Source: a virus. Taken from it: DNA of 20,546 bases. The DNA is taken from positions 1-20,546 of IMG/VR virus record IMGVR_UViG_3300030329_005348. One strand, written 5' to 3'. The notes under the pieces were generated by a model that did no database searches, was not told where the DNA came from, and worked only from the letters and a program-made list of their open reading frames with translations. The position numbers were made by a program, and so were the translations under genes. This document shows, piece after piece, positions 1 through 9,190 of the stretch; positions within the stretch are counted from its first letter, which is position 1, and every line of letters starts with the position of its first letter.

Positions 1-417
1 TGGCCCGCCAGTGCCGAACTTAATATGGGCGGCTCAATTGAAGATACAGAAAGTGCTTTATTATCCAAGGGCGAATATGTTGTACCCAAGAACACTGTTG
101 ATAAACTCGGCGTAGCCTTTTTTGATAATTTAAACAGAACTGGCCGTATAAAGGGCTATGCTGAAGGGGGCTATGTTGGAGACGATTCAGGGCCACAAAT
201 GGGCTCAGAGAGCCTCTCAGGAGCAACAAACAACATTAATATAACAGTCAACATCGACAAAAATGGCCAAACTTCTTCGGACACTGCTGGCGAAGGATTA
301 AACGAGCCCACTGCCAAGAGACTGGGCGAAATGATTAAGGGTCAAGTGATGAACGTCATCGTAAATCAGAAGCGTCCGGGCGGGGTACTATATGACGGGA
401 ATATCTCAGGAACCTAG
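1..417 (+). CDS. Tail tape measure protein, C-terminal end (5' truncated by window)
   Basis: The reading frame is open from base 1, so the gene begins upstream; the 138 visible codons end at TAG 415-417. The visible part has the tail-end signature common in siphovirus tape measure proteins: SKGEYVVPKNTVDKLG followed by FFDNLNR, then glycine-rich GYAEGGYVGD, matching the family pattern of 'GEYVI..' plus 'LD.LN.G'. Tape measure proteins set tail length and are threaded inside the tail tube, taking part in DNA ejection. The stop lies 12 nt inside the 3' end of the convergent gene on the - strand. In lambda the tape measure gene is co-directional with the tail-tip genes, so the opposite orientation here is odd. 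The family call rests on the short C-terminus only. Confidence 0.75.
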   Translation, partial: WPASAELNMGGSIEDTESALLSKGEYVVPKNTVDKLGVAFFDNLNRTGRIKGYAEGGYVGDDSGPQMGSESLSGATNNINITVNIDKNGQTSSDTAGEGLNEPTAKRLGEMIKGQVMNVIVNQKRPGGVLYDGNISGT

Positions 418-1287
418 AGAATCAATCTTATCTTCTAATTCTTTAATCTTATTATCTAGGATAGCTAAAGATTCATTATACAATAAATAATTAGCATTTA
501 GATCTCCCCTTAGAATAGGTAGCTTACAGTGAGGGGTAAAGTCTTTAAGAACGCTATAACTAACATTAAACTTATTATCATTAATATATTCCCTGTCTAA
601 AGATAGGCTCCACTTCTCCACGGATAACTCTCCGCTTATTAATCTAGGAGGTAATCCGTGATTGAACCTAATAAGGGTTTCAGAATCTTTTAATTCAATA
701 TTAGATATAGTTCTTTCCTCGACAATCCTATTGTCTGACAGGGAGGATAAAATTGACAGCCTTGCGTTTGAGCCAGAACCGGACGAGATATCATCCTCTT
801 CGTCCGGCGCTAAACTATATGATCCATTATTATGTATTTCTAATGAAGTAATTGTGCCGTTTTCGTCTACAGATTTTACGAGAAAAATGGCGGGGACATC
901 AATTTCATCTAATGAATTATATTTGCATACGCCTGAAGAGGGCTTTAGTTCATCATTTTCTGAGTAGCCAGAGCCTCCATCTAAAATTGATACTTCTGAT
1001 ACTTTATATTCTTTGTGAGTAAATTTAATTTCGTCGCCGACGGATAAACTGGTTCCGATATTTTCATTAATTTTTATAGTTTCCGTGTCGAGAACGTCTA
1101 CGTCTTTTACATACAAATGCTTTTCTTTGTTTGTTATTCTGTAAAATTCTTGATCGGTGTCAACAACGATATAGCTATCCTCTTTGAGCGTGGTGAAGTC
1201 TGCCTTTGATGAGGCTACGATCTTGTTTGAGCCCTTGAGCGCTGATACTGTGTGTCCGAACTTTTTGTTAATTGTAATTGGTGGCAT
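406..1287 (-). CDS. Virion structural protein with GGSGY-type repeat and C-terminal coiled coil
   Basis: This is the last gene of the tail-tip operon (293 aa). A good ribosome binding site, AAGGA, lies 5 nt before the ATG. Residues about 97-118 (VSILDGGSGYSENDE) and a weaker copy near 142-160 resemble the GGxGYTSxPxI beta-repeat seen in marine phage structural proteins and in the next gene upstream. The central part is acidic (EEDDISSGSGS near 163-173). The last 20 residues (NKIKELEDKIDSLG) form a short heptad-like coiled coil that could trimerise a fibre. Its place directly after gpJ suggests a tail fibre or tail-tip accessory protein. This is inference; no named family is recognised with certainty. 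The 3' end overlaps the tape measure gene by 12 nt. Confidence 0.6.
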   Translation of the reverse strand: MPPITINKKFGHTVSALKGSNKIVASSKADFTTLKEDSYIVVDTDQEFYRITNKEKHLYVKDVDVLDTETIKINENIGTSLSVGDEIKFTHKEYKVSEVSILDGGSGYSENDELKPSSGVCKYNSLDEIDVPAIFLVKSVDENGTITSLEIHNNGSYSLAPDEEDDISSGSGSNARLSILSSLSDNRIVEERTISNIELKDSETLIRFNHGLPPRLISGELSVEKWSLSLDREYINDNKFNVSYSVLKDFTPHCKLPILRGDLNANYLLYNESLAILDNKIKELEDKIDSLGS

Positions 1288-1295
1288 AAAATTCC

Positions 1296-2015
1296 TTACT
1301 CTTTGTAACTATCATTTTCTATATTTTTAGCAATTAATATTGCTGTTTCCGACTGTAACGAGTCAGGTGGAGCCTCGACTGTTATCTTGGGTCTTTTAAT
1401 ATACCCGCTTCCGACCTGCGTTACAATTACACTTGTTACTGAGCCATCTGCAATAAGTGCTTGCGCTTTCATGTGAAAGCCCGATTGCTCTGGTTCAGAT
1501 ATAGTAATTTTAGGCGGAGATGTATATCCTGCTCCCCCATTTATTATATTTATTCCTAGCACGTTATTAAAAGCATTAAATGTAAGTATTTGCTCTGTAT
1601 TTAAATCTATGAATGCTTTAGATAATTCTGAGGGTAGATTTCTTAGGTAATTTTTAATTTCCACTACATGCTCTTTACATTCTGCGCAATCTTCCTCTAT
1701 TGATTTCATGAATTCTAGATCTAAGACGGTGAAAAAGGATAACCTTTGTTTTCTAAATACTTCTAGCTTGCGCTCGATTACTAATGACTTATCGTCTATC
1801 GTCTCTGTTTCTTCGTCAAAAAAGTCTACGAAGTTATCTGCAGAAAAAGGTGTCTCTGGGAAGAAGTAATTTTTCTTTACGTCTTCTTCTGAAATTCCTT
1901 CTGATATAAGTATATTTTTATACTGGCCAACAAGGTCGTCTGTGTGAGAAAGGGTGAAACATAGCCTATCTCCGCTATTTAGAATAATTAATAAAATTTT
2001 ATTTAAGTCATTCAT
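1296..2015 (-). CDS. Structural protein with two GxGY-xxPKITI repeats
   Basis: The gene encodes 239 aa. It starts 2 nt after the stop of the gpJ homologue with no obvious Shine-Dalgarno sequence, so translation is probably coupled. The C-terminal third carries two clear copies of a beta repeat: GGAGYTSPPKITI (about 160-172) and GSGYIKRPKITV (202-213), each followed by an 'ADGSVTSV..' type strand. Such repeats occur in baseplate, neck and fibre-associated proteins of T4-like marine phages. The N-terminal 150 residues are acidic and helical-looking, with a CAEC pair at 110-113. Position and repeat type suggest a tail-tip or fibre-attachment protein. Its exact role is unknown. Confidence 0.6.
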   Translation of the reverse strand: MNDLNKILLIILNSGDRLCFTLSHTDDLVGQYKNILISEGISEEDVKKNYFFPETPFSADNFVDFFDEETETIDDKSLVIERKLEVFRKQRLSFFTVLDLEFMKSIEEDCAECKEHVVEIKNYLRNLPSELSKAFIDLNTEQILTFNAFNNVLGINIINGGAGYTSPPKITISEPEQSGFHMKAQALIADGSVTSVIVTQVGSGYIKRPKITVEAPPDSLQSETAILIAKNIENDSYKE

Positions 2016-2016
2016 G

Positions 2017-5000
2017 TTAACTGCTATAAGATATTACTCCATCTCCCCCTTGGTTAGTGGAAATTGTTACGAATCTGTTTGTAGAATATACCGCTTTGTG
2101 CAGCGTGTCGTCTTGAGAGCTAATGTTTGGTATGAGAGCTTCTTGATCGGCGATGGCATAATCGTTAGATGATACTACCCCGAAGAATCCTTCGTTTAGG
2201 TAGCTATCATCTACCATCCTGCCCAAGTGTACATCAAAGAATTTTTGAGTTTTAACTAATCCCCCGAAACCTTGCCCAAATCCAGCGGGATGGTGATTCC
2301 AAACGCCGGGAATATTTTCAAAAATGTCCCCTTCTCCTAGCCAGCTAGTCGTAGAGGGCGAAAATATAGTAGCTTTCTTATTTGGGTTGTCCGGGTCCGG
2401 AGAAAACGAAAGGTCTTTTGCTGTTAGTATGGACTTGTCTAAATTATTAGGTTCATAAGACTCGTAGTCGCCGTTCCAAGCGTTCATTCCCACTACAGCG
2501 TACGAAGCTAATTGATCAGACGTATTTGCTGGTGGTAAATTATTAGAATCAAAGTACACCCTAAATCTTCTAAAGCCTCTTAGTGGTCTATCCTTACCGG
2601 CGATGAGCTCGTTTCTTTCGTTGTATGAATTTATTTTATCTAAATCATAATTAGGGAGGTTATCTCCATAGTTATCTCTATTCCAACCTCCGTATGCTAT
2701 TCCAGCCCTCGCTAACGGTGCGTAGTTTATATCGGGCGGTCGGGTCGCGCCTGTAATAACAGGATAATCATAATTCGGCCCCCAGTATAACCAAGCGTCA
2801 TCAACGCTACCTCTTAGTATCTTCTCTGGCACAAGTACGTGGTCTGAGTGCTGACCCACCCTGAATCTACATCGAGTTATGCTATCGTTATGATTAGGAT
2901 AAAAATCTCCCCATTCAGAATCGTAATATTCTGTCATTACGCAGGCGTATTCATGGTAGCCGTTATAGTTATATTGGTCTTTGACATCTTTCCAAGTCAG
3001 TACTTTGACTGCGGATATTCCTTGTCCTTCCCACTGTCCATTAACATTTAATCTTATCCACCATCTAAAACCACCTTGGTGCGCGCTCGAAAATTTAGTT
3101 GGAACGATGGGCACGGCATAAGTTCCGTTGTAATAATCGTAATCAAAACTGTGTGGATTACTAAGAGTTGTATTACAGCATCTTGGATTGCCCGCTTCGT
3201 AATTGCCAACGAAATGCCCTTTAACATTTTCGGACATTTGGTATTCTGCGCTGAGTACTTCCCCTGCTTCGCCAGTGTGATCTCTCGCTAGACCAAGCCA
3301 TAGATCATTCTTCCAAGTCGTATTAGATGTTTTATTTTTAATGGCTCGGTCAAAGGAGTCGTAAAATTTTACGCCCATATAATAAGTATCCGAGAATAAA
3401 AACGGATCTGTCGAGCCTTCTGCATACGGGGGGCTAACTATAATTTCAGAATCTAAAGTGTTCGTTCCCGCTGCTTCGAATGGGCATTCAACTATTTGGT
3501 ATTCACCAGTTTTGTGTAGCTCATCGCTTGTGAAATTAAAGATGCCTCTTTGGCTTGGCAATTTCGGGGTTCCATTCGAATTAAAGTCTGCCCCAGAAAA
3601 TGGATGTTTCGATACATATATAAACCCTCCGGCTAGGTCGGTAAAGGAATTTCGTAGAAGCTCTAGGTGTACGAGCCCATCTTTATCAATCCACTGAGTG
3701 GTATTTAAAAGATCACAAGCAAAATCTTTCCCGGGTCTGGAGCCCTGTTGCTTTTTGGGCGTAAGGCAGTAATTTGTGGGCTTGGGGTTATATACTTCTA
3801 TAATATCCCAGCCTTTGGCGCTTGAAGAAAAACCGTTTGAAGAAGTTGCGTTGTCCGTTAAACTTCTTGCTTCTACTGTTATATCTACATGTCTATGGGG
3901 ACCGTTCGTGGTTGAACTATTTAATAAGAATGAAAAGTTAAAAAAGTTTTCTTGAGTTGTGTAAGTCTCTATTGTGCCCAAGGGAGTATTGGATCCTGTA
4001 TTTGGGTGATGTACTCTAATTACATATTCAATAGGAAACGTAACTGAAACATTTGTGCCGCCCGCGCTTGCGCCTACAGTTTGACCAAAAAAGTCCGCAG
4101 CCCACACAAAGGCAAAATCTTGATCCTGTATCTCTGCGTAATATGTTTTTTGCGCAGAAGATTCCGTGTTTGATGACGTCGGGTGGTACTCTGAATACAA
4201 TCTTAAAGAATGTATCTTTATGTCTTTAACTGGGAAATGATCAGTAATTGCGTACCCGGGGTATCCAGAATAATCTTGACCATCTGTAAAGGCTGCGGAC
4301 ATTACGCCCACGCTATTTATGGCGAATACTCTAACAAAATATCTCTTGTTGTTTCTGGGGGGTAGATAAAAAGTATATGGCCTTCCGCTTCCGTCTGTTA
4401 AGTCGTCTAAATAAATCGTCTGCTCAAGGTAGGTATTCTTGGGTATTGATATTCCGCCTTCTTTAAAATCTGCGTCAGTCCAGTTACCCGCTAGGCCCAA
4501 ATCATCTCCTTCTTTGATATATATTTTATAACCTATGGTTGTTCCTGTATCGCTCGGCGGGTGTATTTTAATACCTAATCTTTTGGTGTTGGTACTACCC
4601 GGATAATTTCTGATGTAAAGTTCAACACCCTGAGGCGCGGGAGGAGCTTCGGTGACCGTTTGCGGGCTGGGAACGAAAGAGTAGATTATTCCTGATTCAA
4701 TATAATCATATTTAGTTTCACTATGCACAATCGCTTCTACTTTGTGCATGATGTTATCTTCTTCTGATATTGAAGTTATGGAGTATAAATTTTGAGTATT
4801 TATATCTGTAATTGACCAAGTAGCCTCTTTCATTAACTCTCCAGAGGCCGCACTAAACATAACATTACCGTCACCGTAGGTTATTGTCGTACCTGACGTG
4901 GGTCCCCCTATGAGTTCGGAATGCCCTACTTCCTCACTGGATACCGTAACCAAGTTATTACTTGGAGAAAAATTAAATGTTTGAATATGCTCGTTTCTAA

Positions 5001-7035
5001 TGTCTGGGTAGTATTCCTGACTTGTTATATTAACGAGAGAGGTGTCATAAAAATAATTGGGCGTAGTTAGGGTTAGTTGATAATTTGTATTATCATCTAA
5101 TTGTAAATTTTCATCTAGAAATATACCTGTAGTATTGACGTCGACAACGCGCCCTCCCCATTTTGTTATAGACCTATTTTCGTCAACGATCTTTACGATA
5201 TCTCCGGGACGGAGAAGCATTCCTTCTGGCCCGGTGGTATACTGTACGATTTCGTTTTGTACGGCGTCCGTGGCTAGTATCCATCGAGCTAATCTAATTG
5301 CTTGTGATCTGCTAGTACAGGCAAACGCTGTTACTTCCTTTTCTATAACGCCGTGCTTTCTGATACCTTCGGTATTCTCTACGTATTCTAAGGCTGGTTT
5401 ATAAAAGTTAGTTTTATCATTATATCTAACTATACATACCGTCGGCGTAGCTTTTTCACTAGTGGACGAATACGTGAAATTACCGTCTTTTACGTTTGCG
5501 TTCGTAAATTGCGCCACCGTAGTTCTCGGCTTATCTATAGAGGTGTGTACGCTGCCAAATCCATAGTATATAATCGACCTAAAACAGCTAGCGAAATCCT
5601 TTAATACTTTAAAAGCGTCTTCTCTGGTGTTGATAAGGGTGTTGCATGTAAACCTAGGTTCTTTGCCGCCTTCTCCGTTGGGTACTAGTGTGTCGCAGAA
5701 CTTGGATATTTCGTATAAAGTCCATTTATCTACTTCCACTTCGTTTAAGAATCTTCCTACTCCATATCTTTCGTTGGTTATAAGGTCATAGAAAATCCAA
5801 GCTGGGTTGTCTGTCCAAGCTTTTTCATCTTTGAAGGTTCCATCCCAAGGCGTAACCGTATCCGCGTATTGTCTAGTTATTGGGTCGTAATTACTCGGCA
5901 CTTTTACCTTAAGTAGCCTCATATCAAATGAGCGTGTGGGTATTTGAGAAAAGTATTCCGAATTAAAATTCATAGACACTAACGATGAATTAGGGTAAGA
6001 TAAAATATCTTTACTAATGGTCGTTATCGTATCAATAAAAGTTTGATTCGAAATATTACTAACGGCAGAATCAACTGTTGTTCTTATGATCTCAATCTCC
6101 CAGCCAGCAAGGCTTTCGCTCATTAAATCAGAATCAAAAGTAATATTTACTGGGTGTATATACGGATTTTGAACTAATCCTTGCACGGTGGTTGTAAGAG
6201 GTCCGTTTCCGGGATACCAACTCCTTGCGGTTGAGAGATCCATTACGCCATTTATATCTATATAAATTGGCCTATACCTTATAGCGAAGGATACTTCCGA
6301 GCCGTTTACTTCGCCCCATTCGGACATGTCGAAATTTTCCCCTTGTTTAGTATAACTTAAGGAAGCGATTTTTATTCCTAATCGTACTCTATCTGCATTC
6401 TTATCTAAAAACCTGTATACTTTTGGATGATAGAAGAAGGGGTTGTCTGTAGAGGCTCCTTCTGCGTCCCAGTTTGAATTGTCCGGACCCCTTAATCTTT
6501 CGTTAATTACCCTTGTTTTTTCTATCGCGTTCGTATCTCCCACGTACAAAAATCCGTCTGAGCTTGCTACTCCAGAGGGCGAGCCGTTGGCAACGGAAAC
6601 CTCCACGTTTTGAAAATTGTATTGATCATTCGCATTAACAACTGGCGTGTCGTTTAAATATATAGACTTAAGCCAAGCTTCCGGTTGAGTATCCGAGAAG
6701 GGTTGAAAATTAACGTATTCCCATCCGACTTGTCCATTTGGGTTTGTCCCCGAAGGAATCCATTCACCGCTTACAATACCTTCAATTTCACCCTCTGACA
6801 CCAGATCAATTGTTTTTGCTATCGTCCTTGAGGTGAAGAATCCCGTTTCTCCATTTGGAAAAATTCCAGAAAAAACGCCTGCACCTGTCGAATTAAATAT
6901 CTTAATTTCGGATGTACCAAAAATCCTATTGTAGTACGTATTGCTGCTGGCAACATCTATTCCATACTCTTGAGTATTGTAATAGCCTTCTGCCGCGCCC
7001 GAGGTACTAACGGTATTTGTGGTAATCGTTGACAT
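2017..7035 (-). CDS. J: Central tail tip / host specificity protein (lambda gpJ-like)
   Basis: This is the largest gene of the window (1672 aa), in the place of lambda J, directly after the gpI homologue. Family features: the N-terminal segment LVSEGEIEGIV (78-88) with LNDTPV (127-132), and NPAWIFYDLITNERYGVG (410-427), the hallmark of the J/tip-attachment family. The segment around 600-620 (GMLLRPGDIVKI) is also typical of these hub proteins. A fibronectin-III-like domain occupies about 795-918, starting PPAPQGVEL and ending FAINSVGVMS. The region after about 930 is unlike known domains and probably carries receptor specificity; it includes a CCN motif. The protein is expected to form a trimeric hub and tip. 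A weak GGAG lies about 12 nt before the ATG. lambda gpJ is about 1130 aa, so this one has a much longer C-terminal part. Confidence 0.9.
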   Translation of the reverse strand: MSTITTNTVSTSGAAEGYYNTQEYGIDVASSNTYYNRIFGTSEIKIFNSTGAGVFSGIFPNGETGFFTSRTIAKTIDLVSEGEIEGIVSGEWIPSGTNPNGQVGWEYVNFQPFSDTQPEAWLKSIYLNDTPVVNANDQYNFQNVEVSVANGSPSGVASSDGFLYVGDTNAIEKTRVINERLRGPDNSNWDAEGASTDNPFFYHPKVYRFLDKNADRVRLGIKIASLSYTKQGENFDMSEWGEVNGSEVSFAIRYRPIYIDINGVMDLSTARSWYPGNGPLTTTVQGLVQNPYIHPVNITFDSDLMSESLAGWEIEIIRTTVDSAVSNISNQTFIDTITTISKDILSYPNSSLVSMNFNSEYFSQIPTRSFDMRLLKVKVPSNYDPITRQYADTVTPWDGTFKDEKAWTDNPAWIFYDLITNERYGVGRFLNEVEVDKWTLYEISKFCDTLVPNGEGGKEPRFTCNTLINTREDAFKVLKDFASCFRSIIYYGFGSVHTSIDKPRTTVAQFTNANVKDGNFTYSSTSEKATPTVCIVRYNDKTNFYKPALEYVENTEGIRKHGVIEKEVTAFACTSRSQAIRLARWILATDAVQNEIVQYTTGPEGMLLRPGDIVKIVDENRSITKWGGRVVDVNTTGIFLDENLQLDDNTNYQLTLTTPNYFYDTSLVNITSQEYYPDIRNEHIQTFNFSPSNNLVTVSSEEVGHSELIGGPTSGTTITYGDGNVMFSAASGELMKEATWSITDINTQNLYSITSISEEDNIMHKVEAIVHSETKYDYIESGIIYSFVPSPQTVTEAPPAPQGVELYIRNYPGSTNTKRLGIKIHPPSDTGTTIGYKIYIKEGDDLGLAGNWTDADFKEGGISIPKNTYLEQTIYLDDLTDGSGRPYTFYLPPRNNKRYFVRVFAINSVGVMSAAFTDGQDYSGYPGYAITDHFPVKDIKIHSLRLYSEYHPTSSNTESSAQKTYYAEIQDQDFAFVWAADFFGQTVGASAGGTNVSVTFPIEYVIRVHHPNTGSNTPLGTIETYTTQENFFNFSFLLNSSTTNGPHRHVDITVEARSLTDNATSSNGFSSSAKGWDIIEVYNPKPTNYCLTPKKQQGSRPGKDFACDLLNTTQWIDKDGLVHLELLRNSFTDLAGGFIYVSKHPFSGADFNSNGTPKLPSQRGIFNFTSDELHKTGEYQIVECPFEAAGTNTLDSEIIVSPPYAEGSTDPFLFSDTYYMGVKFYDSFDRAIKNKTSNTTWKNDLWLGLARDHTGEAGEVLSAEYQMSENVKGHFVGNYEAGNPRCCNTTLSNPHSFDYDYYNGTYAVPIVPTKFSSAHQGGFRWWIRLNVNGQWEGQGISAVKVLTWKDVKDQYNYNGYHEYACVMTEYYDSEWGDFYPNHNDSITRCRFRVGQHSDHVLVPEKILRGSVDDAWLYWGPNYDYPVITGATRPPDINYAPLARAGIAYGGWNRDNYGDNLPNYDLDKINSYNERNELIAGKDRPLRGFRRFRVYFDSNNLPPANTSDQLASYAVVGMNAWNGDYESYEPNNLDKSILTAKDLSFSPDPDNPNKKATIFSPSTTSWLGEGDIFENIPGVWNHHPAGFGQGFGGLVKTQKFFDVHLGRMVDDSYLNEGFFGVVSSNDYAIADQEALIPNISSQDDTLHKAVYSTNRFVTISTNQGGDGVISYSS

Positions 7036-7036
7036 T

Positions 7037-7666
7037 TTATCTTATTGCTCCTGCATCCTTAGTCAAAATTCTTTTAATACCATAAGAAGCCATAATTGTT
7101 TGACTACCTACGATTAATCTTCCGTATCCTATGGGTACGGGCCCGCCGTCATTTAGTACGTTTACTGGACCGTTAAATAAATAAGAATTAGCTAGCGCAG
7201 TTGGGTCTGAGCTAGGGTTAGTTATCTGTCGGTTCTCCGGCATGTCTGGCGGTTCGGATAGCATATTAGATATACCGAAAGCGAACAGAGCTAAACTAGC
7301 CATCATACCAATACTTGTGTCAGCGTAGTACATTCCGAACATGCCTAAGCCTATTCCCAGCCAGTTCTCCCAGCCCGCTCCCTCAAGCACTGGAATTATA
7401 TCTACGGTGTCGATATCGTTTCTCATCATGGTTAATTCATTTTCTTTTAAATTACCATTAAACGGAATTTCTTTGTCATTAACTAAAACCTTATATCTAG
7501 CGTACATATTCTCTTGCTTTAGGAAAAATCTTTGAATAGATCTATCGCTTTGCATGTTGATCGCATGTATGCCTTCTGCTACACTACCGACGTTTACGTT
7601 CCACTCTTTTCGAGATAGAGATTCACCGAGATTTCCGTGAAGGTTAAATTTTATATTTTTTTTCAT
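7037..7666 (-). CDS. I: Tail assembly protein (lambda gpI-like)
   Basis: The protein has 209 aa. The diagnostic part is near the C-terminus: GGPVPIGYGRLIVGS at 174-188, the signature of the lambda tail assembly protein I family. A glycine-rich hydrophobic stretch lies at about 98-137 (WLGIGLGMFGMYY, then MMASLALFAFGI), also usual for the family. The N-terminal 95 residues look like a ubiquitin-like beta-grasp domain. gpI acts in tail tip assembly and is thought not to remain in the virion in lambda. The start overlaps the end of the JAB gene by 4 nt and the stop is 1 nt from the J start, so all three are translationally linked. Confidence 0.85.
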   Translation of the reverse strand: MKKNIKFNLHGNLGESLSRKEWNVNVGSVAEGIHAINMQSDRSIQRFFLKQENMYARYKVLVNDKEIPFNGNLKENELTMMRNDIDTVDIIPVLEGAGWENWLGIGLGMFGMYYADTSIGMMASLALFAFGISNMLSEPPDMPENRQITNPSSDPTALANSYLFNGPVNVLNDGGPVPIGYGRLIVGSQTIMASYGIKRILTKDAGAIR

Positions 7667-7995
7667 GGTAGGTGGTAGAAGAATTCATCTCCTTTTATAA
7701 AATACATTACTAGTGGCAGCTTATGCGCTGAGCTTATTGCTTTATCTACGTAGGAAAAATCTTGATTTTCTTCCGTATGAGAATGGTAATAGCCCATTAT
7801 CTTACCCTCCCTGCTGGCACTTAGAAAGTCCGAACTGGATATTTCAAAATGCTCTCTTTTATTATTGGAGTTATTTTTACATTTTATAATTTTTAATTGC
7901 CTCCCGTCGTCTATGATTAAGCCGCAGCATTCATTAGGCGCTTCCTTTAGCGCCTGTTCTTTAATGTGTAATTTATTTTCTTCGTTTAGCTTCAT
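7663..7995 (-). CDS. JAB/MPN-domain metalloprotease (N-terminal half of lambda gpK)
   Basis: This 110-aa protein is a single JAMM domain. The zinc site is complete: E22 in NECCGL, and H71-S-H73 followed by seven residues, S81 and D84 (HxHx7SxxD). In lambda and many siphoviruses gpK fuses this domain to an NlpC/P60 peptidase; here the reading frame stops right after the JAB domain and no NlpC/P60 gene follows in the window. Its position between the gpL and gpI homologues fixes the assignment as the gpK-like tail assembly factor. No clear Shine-Dalgarno sequence precedes the ATG, which lies 3 nt after the gpL stop. Confidence 0.88.
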   Translation of the reverse strand: MKLNEENKLHIKEQALKEAPNECCGLIIDDGRQLKIIKCKNNSNNKREHFEISSSDFLSASREGKIMGYYHSHTEENQDFSYVDKAISSAHKLPLVMYFIKGDEFFYHLP

Positions 7996-7998
7996 GTT

Positions 7999-9180
7999 TT
8001 ACTGCGATACATATTTAGAATTTGTTCCGGGGAATCCGCCAAAAGGCAAAAAGGTATTAGCCGCTCCTTCGCAATTTCCAACTGAACACCGCCCTTCTGC
8101 CTCAGAGTTGCACGTCCCGGGGCTGCAGGATTTTGCTGCTCCAGCCGCTCCCCATCTTAGTTTACAGGCCGCAATTGTTTTAGAGCACCTATCCGCTTCC
8201 CAATAAACCGTATTGGGAGGTGAGGCGTACGCTGGAGTATTTCCCCCTTCGGGGTTACCCTTCGCTACGTAGTAATACTTTACGCTATTTTTTTCTATGT
8301 AGACTACGCTACCTGCAGCGTAAGATTGACTGTTATCATATTCTGTGACGTCTGTAGCTTTAATCTCTGTGTGGTCATAGCTTCCGTTATTCATTTTGCC
8401 GGTAATTAACTCGTCGGAATCATTCGCTATCGGGGGAGCAAAATCGGGTAAATGATCAGACGCTCCAAACAAATTCTTTTGTTTAGTTAATTCTGCACTG
8501 GTTGTTCCTTTAAATTCATAACAGCACCCTTCTCCTCTGTAGCTCCATGGGCATCGAGTGGCTAAAACGAGCCTGCCCGGTAATTTAAAGTTTTGTAAGT
8601 CTAACACGGAAGACAGTTCGAAAGATATGTGACTTTTGTCTTCTGTAATTTTTCTTTCTACATAATATATCTCTCTGGGAAACTCTGGGTTTGTACCGGA
8701 GAATTGGCCGACGTTATTTATTGTGGTATTCTCTGAGTCCAAGAATTTTTTGTAAGTTCTAATTCTGCTTACTTTCGCGCCAATTAAATTGTTCAATTCT
8801 AAAATCGCCCTTTTCAGGCTGCTGAATCTACTGAACGTTTCCGACTCTTTTTCTTGAATTGCTTTAATGGGGGCGAAGCTTAGTGAAGGTCTTGGGAGCT
8901 CGCCGCCCGCGCTAGTTTCAAAACCTTCGGTTTGTATAGGCATCGCATGATACGTATCTCCTCGAAAATATATTTTTTTGTTTCCTATGCTTTCGTTATT
9001 ATGAAATCTTAAATAGTCTTCTGGGATGGTAGAGCTTGTGTTTAAGGAAAGGTTACTTTTGATTTGGGATATATCTATTTCGTATAGTTGAATAATAGCA
9101 TCACTTTCTAAAGAGTGAGCTTCCTTAGTTATACTTTTGATTGTATCATCTGCTACTGTTGTGTCAATCTTGTTAGCCAT
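7999..9180 (-). CDS. L: Minor tail protein (lambda gpL-like) with inserted CBM5/12-like module
   Basis: This 393-aa homologue of lambda gpL has the family's segment TRCPWSYRGEGCCY (208-221) and the C-terminal motif C332-x6-C339-KLRWG with LPFGGFPG (378-385). In lambda the corresponding four cysteines bind an iron-sulphur cluster; the candidates here are C210, C219 or C220, C332 and C339. Two features are inserted between and after these. The first is a CBM5/12-like module at about 280-328 (YDNSQSYAAGSVV, YYYVAKG, GNTP, VYW). The second is an extra cysteine group, C352-x4-C357-x7-C365-x4-C370. The ATG follows an AGGA site at 8 nt. The protein should form part of the tail tip hub between gpM and gpJ. 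Confidence 0.88.
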   Translation of the reverse strand: MANKIDTTVADDTIKSITKEAHSLESDAIIQLYEIDISQIKSNLSLNTSSTIPEDYLRFHNNESIGNKKIYFRGDTYHAMPIQTEGFETSAGGELPRPSLSFAPIKAIQEKESETFSRFSSLKRAILELNNLIGAKVSRIRTYKKFLDSENTTINNVGQFSGTNPEFPREIYYVERKITEDKSHISFELSSVLDLQNFKLPGRLVLATRCPWSYRGEGCCYEFKGTTSAELTKQKNLFGASDHLPDFAPPIANDSDELITGKMNNGSYDHTEIKATDVTEYDNSQSYAAGSVVYIEKNSVKYYYVAKGNPEGGNTPAYASPPNTVYWEADRCSKTIAACKLRWGAAGAAKSCSPGTCNSEAEGRCSVGNCEGAANTFLPFGGFPGTNSKYVSQ

Positions 9181-9190
9181 ATTCTTTTTC

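Noticed and set aside
662-967. ORF on + strand inside the 293-aa structural gene
   Set aside because: It is a shadow of the - strand gene: serine-rich low-complexity translation, no domain, no ribosome site. The - frame has repeats and a coiled coil.
1954-5404. Several + strand ORFs of 60-90 codons (1954, 2848, 3076, 3458, 5135) opposite gpJ
   Set aside because: They lie opposite well-supported coding sequence, lack ribosome sites and show no recognisable domains.
7865-8206. 113-codon + strand ORF
   Set aside because: It lies opposite the JAB and gpL genes, whose motifs (HxHx7SxxD and the Cys/GGFPG set) are decisive for the - strand.
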